Shown here one piece after another: positions 37,349 through 48,280 of a stretch of 64,000 nt of DNA. The stretch comes from Syngnathus acus (taxonomy: Eukaryota; Chordata; Actinopteri; Syngnathiformes; Syngnathidae). Numbering within the stretch: position 1 is the stretch's first letter; every line of letters starts with the position of its first letter. The notes under the pieces are model-generated. The model was not told the DNA's origin. It saw only the letters and a list, made by a program, of their open reading frames with translations, and did no database searches. The translations under genes were made by a program, and so were the position numbers. The stretch covers positions 3,352,491-3,416,490 of the forward strand of contig NC_051092.1 in the NCBI RefSeq assembly GCF_901709675.1, written 5' to 3'.

Positions 37349-39282
37349 CCTGCCAATCTAGATGCAGTTGTTAAATTGTTAGCATTGGTATTGACAAATA
37401 AATTGACAAAAATTTAAATAGATTGAGGAAATTTATTGAGCAAAAATATGTTGTATTAATTGTGATAATTGTTTTGAAATACCCTTGACGAATTTCCTAT
37501 ATATACTTTTATGTGCTCCAAGTGGGATAACTCTAACCGTTCCATTTCAATCCGCTCCAAATATTCCGGGGTTTTTTTCCACAAAAGTTCTGCATCTTTA
37601 ACTCAACTTACTTCCAAGTTGTCTTCTTTGTCTCTCGTCGCTGGTACTGCTGCTGTACTTCAATGATGGCTTGTAAACCGATCTACCGTTTCTTCTGAAT
37701 GTTGTCTGTCCAGTAGGAACAGCCAAGTACCCACCCCAAAACAAAACGTGTCATAAAGGTGAAGGTTTCGTGTGTTTATTACACTCAATCTTCTATGATA
37801 TGTCATAAACCGATGAAAGAATTTTGACACGATGTAGAAATGACATCAGAACTTTAAAGAAAATGTTTTACCCTTTACACAACAGCCTGCTAGATGTTTA
37901 TGTGACTCACAAAGCAAATGCAAAATTACAAACAGATGCGATGTAATAACCTTCAGATATTGCAAGATGTTTTTGTTAACCCGATCCTTCTTTTAAAATA
38001 AAGTCAATACAATTTGAATAAAGCAAAGTACTCAATTTAAAAAAAGTTGGTTAGTTCTAGGTAGATTAAAATTAATTCCAGGTAGATTAAATTACTGTTG
38101 CTTAAAAATAGTCAGTGTTGGTTCATATGCAAGTTAACACAATAGTCACTTATGACAGTAACACTGAGCAATAAACTGCATGATTTATTTTGACACTTTT
38201 GTGAGTGAATTGGTGCGATATACGTTAAATTAATTTAATCCAAAAAGTAAAAACTGTTGTTTTAAATCAGTAGACTGAAATTAAAGGGTAAAGCTTAATT
38301 CCTTGAAGTTGTGATGCAATGCAATCGTTCCTTTGTTAGATTAAAGTTTGAATGTAATAAAGCGCTTATGCTTTGACCTTTGTGATACTAGCTGGATGAG
38401 TTTGCGCTCACCTTTTCCATGGAATCTGTATTGTCACCCCAGTCCGTTTTATTACAGTGCGTGGTTGCCACACGATTGATTTCCATCCAGAATTTAAGGA
38501 GACAAGAAAAAAAAAAAGAGGCCAAACTGACAGACATTGTATATTTTTTACATCGTTTTTATTAAGATATTTTCAATCACAAAAACTGGACTTGATCGTC
38601 AGCTCAGTTTGCAGAACAACATATTTACATTTAAATCTCTACAAAAAGGCTTCTTAAGCAGAGAGCCAATAAAAAAAAAAACTCAAGAAAACATGTTAAT
38701 GATGTAAAAGTATGCACAGTGGTTTTAAATGTTGGTGGTGATAATATCAGCATAGCAAAGACCTTTTATACTCAAGTGTTTGCAATGGAGAAATAAAGGC
38801 TTGTTTGAGTGTTTTTGGCTTGGCACATAAAACAAAGTGTATAACAATGCCAAAAGTGGATGTCAGTTGTCAAAAAAGACAAGAAAATGTACTGTACACA
38901 CAAATACACAACTTATAGCAATGACGCAATAGAGCATTCCGTCCATAAATTTAGATGCCTTAAAACTTAAAGTGAACAAAAGGCTCCATTTTCAAAAGTC
39001 CAATTTAGCCCTTGTTACAAAAATTCAAACGGTGCAAACAACGTCAATAAATCAGGCTAGGTTATTGTCCAGTGCATTGCAAAAAAAACTAAATTCATTC
39101 CATTCCATTCAAACAAGGAAGCTTTGCAAAAGTGTGTGTGCGTGTGCATGACAAGAGACATTCAAAAAATTAAATAAATTAGATGACCTGTGTGTATATA
39201 TATTAAAAAAACCGGTGATATCCACTGAGAAAAGGAGTAACGAGGCGTGGTGGACACAAAGTCTTTGCGGACGGCTGCAAAT
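37349..39282. other. Region between the two calumenin-family genes
   Basis: The left part holds the promoter and 5' UTR of the calumenin-like gene (up to about 37750). The right part, about 38550-39282, is the 3' UTR of calumenin, with a minus-strand poly(A) signal (TTTATT on plus) at 38558-38563. The middle is A+T-rich with no gene visible. Confidence 0.45.
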
Positions 39283-40790
39283 TTAGAACTCGTCGTGCCG
39301 AGTGAGGGCTTCTCCAAAGTCGGTGGCCTGGCTGCCCACAAACAGGTCGTACTTGTCCACGATCTCATCCTTGGTCAGGACTCCGTCCTGGTGGAAGGAG
39401 GGTTCAAATAAATGTACTATACAGAAAATTATTTCTCAAAAATTTTATATAATCTTTTCCAACTTTGAGAGGGTTCGGCAAGCCTTGCATGCGGGAGGCG
39501 AGGGCTTACTTTGTTCGTGTCGGACTCGTGGACCAGGTGCTTGGCCTCGGCCTCTGCGTGGTCGTAGTCGTTTGGCAAGATCCAGTCCCGTGTCTCATCC
39601 CTGTCCATCTTGCCATCTTTGTTCTTGTCCCGGAACTCGCTGAACTGCTCCCTCTCAGTCTTCACCCATTCGGGCTCGGTGGTGCCTTCCTCGTTGTACA
39701 TATCACCTGTGAAGGGGAACAACAACATGGTCGGGTTCTTCTTGTGTTGCCCTCAATCAGCTTTCAGACCCCAAAGTGGCTCTTTTGATTTTCATGAAGA
39801 ACTTACCAATGTACTCGTCCAGGTCAATTAGGCCATCTCCATTCTTGTCGATGTCTTCCATCGTTTCCTACGAGGCAGGGCAATGTAAACACTACTGTGA
39901 AAGTGGCGTGCTACCTGCCGGGCGTTGTTATCACTCACAATCACCACGATGTCCTTCATGTGGTCGAACTCCTCGGGGTGAATGAAGGCGGTGAATTCTT
40001 CTTTGGTGGCCTTCTGGTCACCGTCCTGGTCAGCCATTTTGAACCTCCTCTCATCCCGCACCATCATCTGTCTGTAGCTGAAGTCATCGTCGGGTTCGGG
40101 TTCATCTGCGGTCAAAGATTGAGAATTGGCGGCATGGTGGTGGATTTTTATCAAACTGCGGCTGAAGGTTCTTACCGAGAATGTATCCGTACGTGGCGTT
40201 CTTGTACTCCTCCCATGACACCTTGCCGTCTTGATCAAGGTCGTGCGTCTTCCACTGGCGGTCCACGTCCTCGTAGATCCACCTCTTTTGCGCGTGCTTG
40301 ATCCACTTCTTCATCTCCTCCTCTGTCACGAAACCATCCTTGTCTTCATCGATGCGCTCCACAAGCATGCTGCAGACGACACAAGAGCAGATCGATGAAA
40401 AACAGAACGTGGGGGAAATAGTAGCAATATTTAAATCTGTCAAATGATGCTGAAAGAGCAGTTGTTTTTTTAGAACGTACTGACCAACACGACGAACAAG
40501 CATTTTATCACTTTTTAAAATCCTTGCCCACAACATAACTTGCACTTTTATCTTTGGTAGCAACTTTACCCGAGTCGCTCCTTGCTCTCCTCAGGAGTGA
40601 GCTGATCGAAAGACTTGGCCTCCTCCTGGCCCAAGAAAGCCTCGTGGTCGTAGTCAAAGTTCTCCGCGTCGTCATGCTCCCGGTTGCTGAGCGGGTCGTC
40701 GTGGTGGACGCGGTCCTTCTTCTCGGTGGGCTTGCTGGTGGCATACACCACACAGAGTGCAAAGCACATTAAAAACGCCCGCAGTTCCAT
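39283..40790 (-). CDS. calu: Calumenin
   Basis: Calumenin is an ER and secretory-pathway protein with six EF-hands; in mammals it inhibits vitamin-K-dependent gamma-carboxylation and binds SERCA. Six exons join in frame to 314 aa (human 315): 40570-40790, 40176-40369, 39939-40105, 39807-39867, 39510-39706 and 39283-39387. The start at 40790 ([17 protein letters not shown]) matches the mammalian MDLRQFLMC start; an ATG at 40799 would add three residues. [23 protein letters not shown], the NATYG glycosylation site, [25 protein letters not shown] and the terminal HDEF are all calumenin hallmarks. A 5' UTR exon ends at 41417 with a gtaagt donor. Fish have calua and calub; which one this is cannot be decided. 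Confidence 0.95.
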
Positions 40791-41943
40791 CCTCCCCATG
40801 TAGACACGGCAACCCTCTCTGCACCTGCGTGGGTGAAATAGGACATTGTCAGCAAGGGAAGGAAAACAAAACTGTGAAACACCTCCATTGTCATTTGAGG
40901 TATTCATCTCCATAATTCATACTCTGGAGCTGATGAGCATTCATATTTTCTCAAGCGTATGGTGACTGGGGATGATGAAACATGGTGTCATTAGTTTGAG
41001 TTCGACTCCCATGAAGTCTTCCAACTTAGTTATATCGTGCCAATTCACAGAACTATTTTAAGTGCCAGATTAAAGTCAATCACGCTCCTTAAACAGAAAA
41101 TTAAACCCTGCTGAATCACAAAGCAGATGCGACGCTTAGGTAACACAAATAACCACAGAGGAAGTGGCACATCTTTAAACGTACAGAACACGGTACTGGT
41201 AAACAAGTGATTGATTGGAGAAGAGTGACCGTTATATTCTCAACGGACTTGCTGGTGCTACATTTGACCGGCTAGCTTAGCGCAACATTTCGATAACATA
41301 TTTTACTACGTCTAACGCGAAGTTGCTCCGGATATTGTGTAACACATACTGGCGATATTTAAATTAAACGACATTTGTGTTTTAACTGAGTCCAAATTTA
41401 TTCCAAGATGACTTACCGATGTCTTGAGATAAGTTCGTCGATGTGGCCGTCGACTCCAGGAAACACACCCGATGGTCGAACGGCGAGTAGCCAATGACGT
41501 TGCGAGGACGCAGATGCCATGTCGCTCGCTCATTGGTCCACATCCTGTGAGCATCATTGATTGGATTGGCCAAAAACCGCCACGTCCTCAAAGGCAATCT
41601 TTCCTTTTCAGTCAACGTTTCCAACTACGTCCAACAGTCAAAGTAGGATATTTTTATTCAATAATGTTTCAAAACACATCAACTACAAAATAATGCAAAT
41701 CACAGAATGTACATGAAAAAAGCAAAACATATATGCTTACATTCAGGGTGACAATGTCAATGAAAATATCAAAAATATTTGTTAAAGGGGCAGCTCCTTC
41801 ATATTGACAGGGACACAGAGTAGGAAAATACAAATGACATTGTCAAAATGCCAGGTTCCTTAAATAATAAGGTGGACAATAAAAACAAATACAAGCTTGT
41901 TTCTTCACTTGGATCATCACCATCTTCATTGCATGTCTGGTGT
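40791..41943. promoter_or_regulatory. 5' UTR and promoter of calu, plus 3' end of gtf3c6
   Basis: A calu 5' UTR exon starts at 41417 (reading minus), and upstream of it 41440-41600 has several CCAAT boxes in both orientations (ccaat at 41491, attgg at 41532 and 41565). A CRE-like tgacgt lies at 41495. The minus-strand poly(A) signal for gtf3c6 (TTTATT on plus) is at 41653-41658, about 70 bp from this promoter. Confidence 0.45.
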
Positions 41944-43091
41944 TCATCCTTCCTGTTTTGTTTCTTCGACCGACTGGCAGACCGTGTCGCCCTGCTTATG
42001 CCCTTCGGCACCTGCCCACACAAAACCAATGTTATATTGTGATTTTGTACTACACAGCAATGTTATCTATTACCTGCATCACTTTCATTTTCTTTCTTCG
42101 CGCTGAGGAAGACCCGCTGCATCATGAGTTTCTTCACCGTATGACACTTGTACTGGAGCTCAGGTACACCGCCTTATTTTCCCGTAGATGTGCACAAACA
42201 TCAAGATCAAGTATGACTGTGGCAAAAGCAGTGCCAGAAATCATTCAGAGAAGACATTTAGCGTGGAGACTTTACCTTTGCCTTCTCCCTCCTCAAAAAG
42301 CACGCATGTTCCTATGGCATCTTTGGAATGGGAAATTGGTGGAGAAAAAATATGGAAATAAATTATTGCTTTGAAAGTCTGTCAGTATCTGGTTAAGTGT
42401 GAAGATGTACAATAAAACTGCTGTTGTTGTTGTTTTTTACATATCTTGATCCATTTGGTCATGTATGGTCTGTTTACCATATTAATTTCTTGTCCTGTTA
42501 CCTGACCGTTTTCTAAAGCTATTTTTGTCCTTAAACTTGTTTGAAGTTCTTTCCCACAACAGTGAAGCTTCTTCTTACCTTCATATTCACCTGCAAACAC
42601 GTACTGGCCCACTTGCATCATTGGCTGCTCACTGTCAATATCCTATCAGACAAATGCAAATTAGTTGATTTAAGAATTGCAGTGCCAGACGTGTTTTTTT
42701 TTTTTTTGAGACAACGAACCCACCCCCCCAAGAAAGTCCAAACTTACCAGTATTTTGCAGGTGCCCCGAGACTTGAACATAGCATCATTATTTATGATCC
42801 CAGAGAGTTCTACAACAACAATCTGCTCCTGGACACAGGCACGTATCATATCTGTCAAAATTGACCAACCTAATTTTTTTTAAAGTCAAAAAAGTGCAAT
42901 AAAGAACACAGAGAGGAGCGCAAGAAAACTGTTTTGGTGTAGACATCATGCACGTGCAACCGTGTCTTAAATCCCCCCCCCCCCCCCCCCCAAAACCTAA
43001 CGTGCTGGCCACACAATTATGTTTTCCAAATCTAAAAGCATTTATTTACATTGCTAATATCACGTACCTCGTCTTCCCATTCGTCATCCAT
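41944..43091 (-). CDS. gtf3c6: General transcription factor IIIC subunit 6 (TFIIIC35), short form
   Basis: This is a subunit of TFIIIC, which recruits RNA polymerase III to tRNA-type promoters. Six small exons join in frame: 43068-43091 (MDDEWEDE), 42748-42828, 42579-42642, 42276-42320, 42074-42172 and 41944-42011, giving 126 aa. The diagnostic blocks are EEQIVVVELSGIINND, DIDSEQPMMQVGQYVFAGEY, IGTCVLFEE and QYKCHTVKKLMMQR. The acceptor after tgtgtccag at 42829 was chosen because it restores the acidic-to-EQIVVVELSG junction seen in the mammalian protein. Human GTF3C6 is about 213 aa. Here the acidic C-terminal extension is missing after SVEETKQEG, either a real shortening or a missed 3' exon. 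Confidence 0.85.
42973..42991. repeat. Poly-C tract
   Basis: A run of 19 C residues lies in an intron of gtf3c6. It may be length-variable or a place of sequencing uncertainty. Confidence 0.9.
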
Positions 43092-44107
43092 GTTTATTGT
43101 CACGTTACCCACGCAAGGGGGGTCAATGTTTATTCTCTTGCCGCCTGGATAAAACCATTGGCGCGACTACTTCCGCGATTGTTACGGTGGCCGAGAATGG
43201 AGAATGTGACGTCATTCTGTAATTGGGCTTCCTCACCAGTGAGTGTCGCTGTGGTCCATATAATTTACTCTCTTGTGGAGGACATGTCTTTAGGCTGCAC
43301 CATACATTTTGTGCTTCATTTGCTGTTGTGTTTAGTGATTTTTGTACTACTGCTATTGTTGTTAATTAATACCTTTAAGAACAGAAAGAAATGAGTATTG
43401 TGTTTGATAAGAAATCAGTTCACATTATAATCCAAATAAAAATAATGTTTTTTTGCAGTTTTTTTTTTACCCAAGTGTAAAATATGAATAAAATACAAAA
43501 ACAAATACACTTTTTTTAAAGAACATAAGCGTAATTTGACCAATGATTAATTAATGACACAGAGGGAAACTATTTTGTGCTCCTAAAGTGATTGACATAC
43601 GCGACTGTTGTGGAGCACACATGCAGCTGTTGTTCGTGCATGTGTGCATATGTGTGTGTGCATGGACTTTTCTGTATGTGCTGTGCTCACGCAACTTCTG
43701 GTAAGTCAAACTCCTTGTAATCTATTGTTCTAACTTGCTTTGTTTAATTGAAATATATCTTACTGTCTCCTCACTTTTGAATTGGGTAATGAAATTTAAT
43801 ACTGGTTGGCGGGTGAGGAAAAAAAAGCACCTATAAATAGAAAAAAAAGAAACAAAGCCGAGTTATTCGATCTTAGATTAGTCCTCTTGGCAATTGGAAC
43901 GAAGTAGTTTCTTTGTACTTACTGAAAAGACAACTATTTGTGCAAAGGTCATTAAAAAATAATCAAAATATCCACAACCAGCATAAGACTGCCATGCCTA
44001 CACCCAATTACTAGTTCTGTCGCGAAACTGATTTTTGTTTTCTTTTTTGCTTCTTGACTCATATAGGAAAGTGCCCGTTCGGCCTATGACCTAGGAAACA
44101 GACCAAG
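43092..44107. promoter_or_regulatory. Upstream region shared by gtf3c6 and bcap29
   Basis: The two genes diverge from this 1 kb. The side nearest gtf3c6 is moderately G+C-rich (43110-43260). The rest is A+T-rich with a short TG-rich stretch at 43635-43660. The bcap29 5' UTR probably joins at an acceptor just before 44068. I see no other gene. Confidence 0.35.
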
Positions 44108-45429
44108 ATGACCCTTCAGTGGACGGCCGTGGCCTTCTTTCTCTATGTCGAAATAGGGATCAACCTCATCCTATGTGCACCTTTCGTATCAGCACAGAGG
44201 TAGAATATAAAGTTTACGATCATATTTGAAAACAAAAGTGTGTTTAGTGCTAGAATTGTAATACATGTAAATAATTTACATGTTAAATTATAGGTCACAT
44301 TAATGGTGAAAAAAAAGTTTTAATTGTGTTTTAGGCTCTGTAAAGATTGGAACTGTACATATAAAATATTTTTGCAGATGGCGTATGGTATTCAGTTGGA
44401 GAATATGGAGGTGGTTATCCCCTTACTGGAATAAGTGTTTCTTCACCATGATCATGGTTCTCATTGTTCTTTTCCTCGGTGAGCTACCTGGACACCTCTG
44501 TTGTTCATCTCAACGACAAAATGTGAGTCTAACATTTTATCCGCCTCTCAGATGCTGCTCGAGAGGTACACAAGTACTCAAACCCCGAACCGATGCAAGA
44601 GGCTCAGGTGAACGCCAATCTCTTCGACCACCTTCACATGAGGCTCTTCAGAGCGCAGCGGAACCTCTACATCTCGGGATTCTCACTCTTCCTCTGGCTG
44701 TTAGTTTTATTTCCTACTACACATTGAAAAACATTGCTGTATTTGCCATATCTGTGCATTTTATGTATGTTCCAGTGTCATGCGACGGGTCATCGTCTTG
44801 CTCAACCAGGTGGCTGTTGCTGCGGAGAACAATGCGGGTCTTCAGGCACAGATGGAGAGCGCTGCCAAAGCCGCCAACAAACATCAAGAGGACAACCGTG
44901 TACTCAAACAAGTCAGAAGAAATCAAATTTTATGATAGGACTGTATCGGAAAGTATGACTTTGGTAAATGTAATCATTGTCCCCAGGCTCTCTCAGATGA
45001 GGAAAAGGTCATTTCAGAGAAGAATCATCAGCTGAAGATTGAAGTTGAGAGCCTGTCCAGTCAGCTGAAGATGGCAAAAGAGGGTGAGTTTTTGCCACAA
45101 AACGTTCTTTTCACAAAAATATGAAAAAAATAATTGACTGAAATAAGATCATGGATTGGAAGTATCTGCTTTTCTGAATCTGTTGCATTATTAGCAAAAA
45201 ACTTATTTGTAGTCTTGCTTGTGTGTAGCCGTGCACAAGTCCCACACTGAAATGGAGGCCATGGGCAGGCAGGCCAAAGGTCTGGCCAAGGAGTACGACC
45301 GACTGCTAAGCGAGCATCATCAGCTCCAGGTAAATAAACATGAATCTCCTGATTCTTAACTTCTAATTATTTCATATTCTTTTTGATCCTCAGAATCTTC
45401 AGAGTGCTTCAGACAAAAAGATCCAATAA
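44108..45429 (+). CDS. bcap29: B-cell receptor-associated protein 29 (ER membrane cargo receptor)
   Basis: BAP29/BAP31 proteins sit in the ER membrane, escort membrane proteins and take part in ER apoptosis signalling. Seven exons join in frame to 236 aa: 44108-44199, 44378-44478, 44552-44699, 44776-44911, 44987-45083, 45229-45329 and 45394-45429. The start is MTLQWTAVAFFLYVEIG. Three membrane segments lie near residues 5-25, 43-62 and 103-122, with the conserved FRAQRNLYISGFSLFLWLV. A long cytosolic coiled coil ends in LAKEYDRLLSEHHQLQ. The C-terminal KKIQ is a KKxx ER-retrieval signal. The MTLQW start and WNK block favour BCAP29 over BCAP31. The poly(A) signal is AATAAA at 45548-45553. Confidence 0.92.
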
Positions 45430-48280
45430 ACACGGAAGGACATTGACAATTCATGAAGGGGATATGTTATTTATAGAAAATGTACTTTTTTATTGTTTGT
45501 ATATAAATAGTGGTAGCTTCAGATAAGATGTAGTGGAAAAAATGTGCAATAAAGTCACTGTCATGCTTTTGCATGTGGGCAAGGAGAGCCACGGTTACGC
45601 GTGTCCTTTTAGCAGTTTATTGAATGGGACAAACAGTACACATAAATATAAAATGAGAGGCTGCACTAAATAAAAGGCCTCGTGCCCAGTTCAATCTATC
45701 AAATCCATCTATCTAATCTAATCGGTAATACCGAAAACAAATAGTGCCGCATTTATCAGGTGAACGTGCGAGAGCATCTTGAGTGCGTGCGTGTGCGGCG
45801 CGCGCGCGCGCACGCTCGCGCACTCTTCTTGCGGCGAGAGCGCGCCGCAACGGTGACAGTCGCCATTTTATTTTGAAAATCAAACTGCACTTGGAGGCGC
45901 CGTGACCCTCTTCCATTTCGCCCAAGTTTGTTTGGAGAGAACGAAGGAGGAATGAGCCACTGAATCACTTTCGTGGAAGCACTGTGAGTTTCGGAATAAA
46001 TATCCGCTGACATATCCCTCGGTAGCTCGGGTTCAGGGTGATTCTAATGCTTACGGCAGCGATTTGAAATCAGCAGGACGGTTAGCCACCAGGGTCGGGG
46101 ATCGACTATTTACTGGAAAGCAGCTGTCATACGTTATCAAATTGCTTAATTTGACAGTTACTCATGGATCATTCCTTCTTGTGACGCACCTATATATTGC
46201 ACAAACTCCACTTTGATATATACTAGAATTAGAGTCGGGGCACTGTTCATTTGTTGGGCACAAAACGCTTGGACCCGAAGTGATTGCAGTTCCGTAAACT
46301 AGACGGGACTCGAAATGAGCTAACAATGCTAATGCTAGCTTTACCCGATCCATATGGTTTGTTTCTACATCTTACTGACGTTATTTTAACCCAGACCTCC
46401 TCTATAATTCATTACAACAACACTTCCCCGTAGTTCGGTTGTTTATTAAATGGGTATTTAATCAAAAGTTTTCAGCAAACAATCCTAACCTTGTTTCGGG
46501 CCTCAGAATCTAGCACGGTTAGCTTGAGTATTAGCGTGAAAGCGCTAGACTGTGGGTTAGCTTAATTTCCCCGATGTGTAACATTAGTAGGTATTTATAA
46601 ATACGGGTAGCTATTTTTGATGTTGCGTAATATTGCCGAATGATTTAGACGAGCTCTAAATGTAATTGTTAGTCGGCTATAAGTCAGGTCAAGTTAAGTT
46701 ATACGTTAGCTTCGACGGCTAGGTGTGCTCCGTGGACGACACTAGGAAACAATCTTGACTTCTAGAAAGCACGTTTGAATGCTGAATTGGGAATTGGGTT
46801 GCCAACTAACATGAGTTTATATCATACGTGTTAAATTCTGGTTGCAATGGGGCACTTGGATATATTTTTTAAGCCACGTTTCGATTCCTTGTTTATGGCT
46901 CGCGCGGAGCATTATGCTACCGTCCATGCACTTGCCCTTTGTTTCACTGTGTGTGTGTTTTTAGTTTATTCCTCTCTACACTATTGCGTCTCCGCGTGTT
47001 TGTTGTGTGTACGTTTGGATGTTTGTTGTTTAACGGGACCACCTTGTTAGGGGAGCGTTATCTGGAATCGGCTCTATCGATTCTGCGTTTTGTTTTAGCT
47101 CATCTGAGGCCTAGTGCGAGTGATCTGCAGCTTCGTTTTGGGAGTTAAGTTCTCATCCCGATTTAGATAGCCACCAAACTTTGGGGCGCATACCTCCAGA
47201 TAGATCTGCCCGAGTTGGTTAATGTCACAGTATTGGATGTTGAAATGTGCTAAACGGAATATTTCCAGCTGTCATGCTCGCAGGCCTCAAAAAGCCTATC
47301 TTATTCTGGCATGACAAGAAGTTGGTAAATATAGTGAACACTTGCTGTTTGTGGCTATTTGGGACCAAAACCAGACGTGAGAAGGAACATATCAATTTCC
47401 TATAAATGATAAATTGAGCCTTAAATGCTCAGCTCTAAACTATGATTATGGTAATTATTTTATACTTTCGTGGACCTTACCCTGTAAAATAATTGGCTTA
47501 CTGGTGATTTGATTTTGGGAAGAATGCACATATATCACCATCCTGTAAAAACACCAATTACTACTTTCCTTTTAGCCATGTTATGACATTGATGAATATA
47601 TACACTTTTTTAAATCTGTTGCTTTAATTGGTCACAGCACCTTATGTAAGAGTGAGCAACTGATCAGCTGTTAACTTGCTGTTAACACGACTGCCAATAC
47701 TCTTACGGACTTTTATCATGAAGGTTACCATCTTGCTTTGTGTGGTATCGGTTCCACAATGGCCCTTACCTGCTTTCCTCTACCCGATTTTTCAATCCCA
47801 TGTCAATTCACTCCCTGTCCAGCTACCAACCGGTGGCTACTGCTTGGTTTATGGTGACTTAAAAGCATCTTTGGCCATTACAGAAAGTACATGAAAATGC
47901 CTAAATCGGTGTGAATTTTCAAAGAGTTTCTTTTTTACATGAAAATTTCAAAAGAGAAGTTGTGATTTTTTTTTTTTGGAAGCGGAAATGTCAATCATGT
48001 TTCCAGAAATGATACAGCTAGTTATATACACTGATCTCGTAAATAATGTGGCCATTACTAATTTTTGATCTCTTCATTGCAGATGCTGAACCTTATTTTA
48101 AACTGAAAGACTCTATCAAGGACCGGGAAGCCACTAACAGAAAATCTCATTTGGACGTCACTATTTTTTTTCACACCTTTTGGGGGGGGGGAGGAAAAGT
48201 AATCTATCACTGAAGTGACTAAAGGGGAATAATGGTGATTTTGCGCCGTGCTCGGCCGCCTGCTTCCGCCCCAACCAGCA
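45430..48280 (+). promoter_or_regulatory. cnot1 promoter, 5' UTR exons and first intron
   Basis: After the bcap29 poly(A) signal, 45760-45990 is very CpG-rich with alternating CG/GC around 45796-45835. This is the likely cnot1 promoter and first 5' UTR exon, ending at a gtgagt donor near 45979. An acceptor just before 48082 opens the second 5' UTR piece, which runs to the start codon. Between them is a 2.1 kb intron without recognisable genes. Confidence 0.5.

Noticed and set aside
42670-42858. gtf3c6 starting at the ATG in its second exon (MTDMIRACVQEQ...)
   Set aside because: Using the acceptor after tgtccag joins in phase to MDDEWEDE and reproduces the acidic start of the family.
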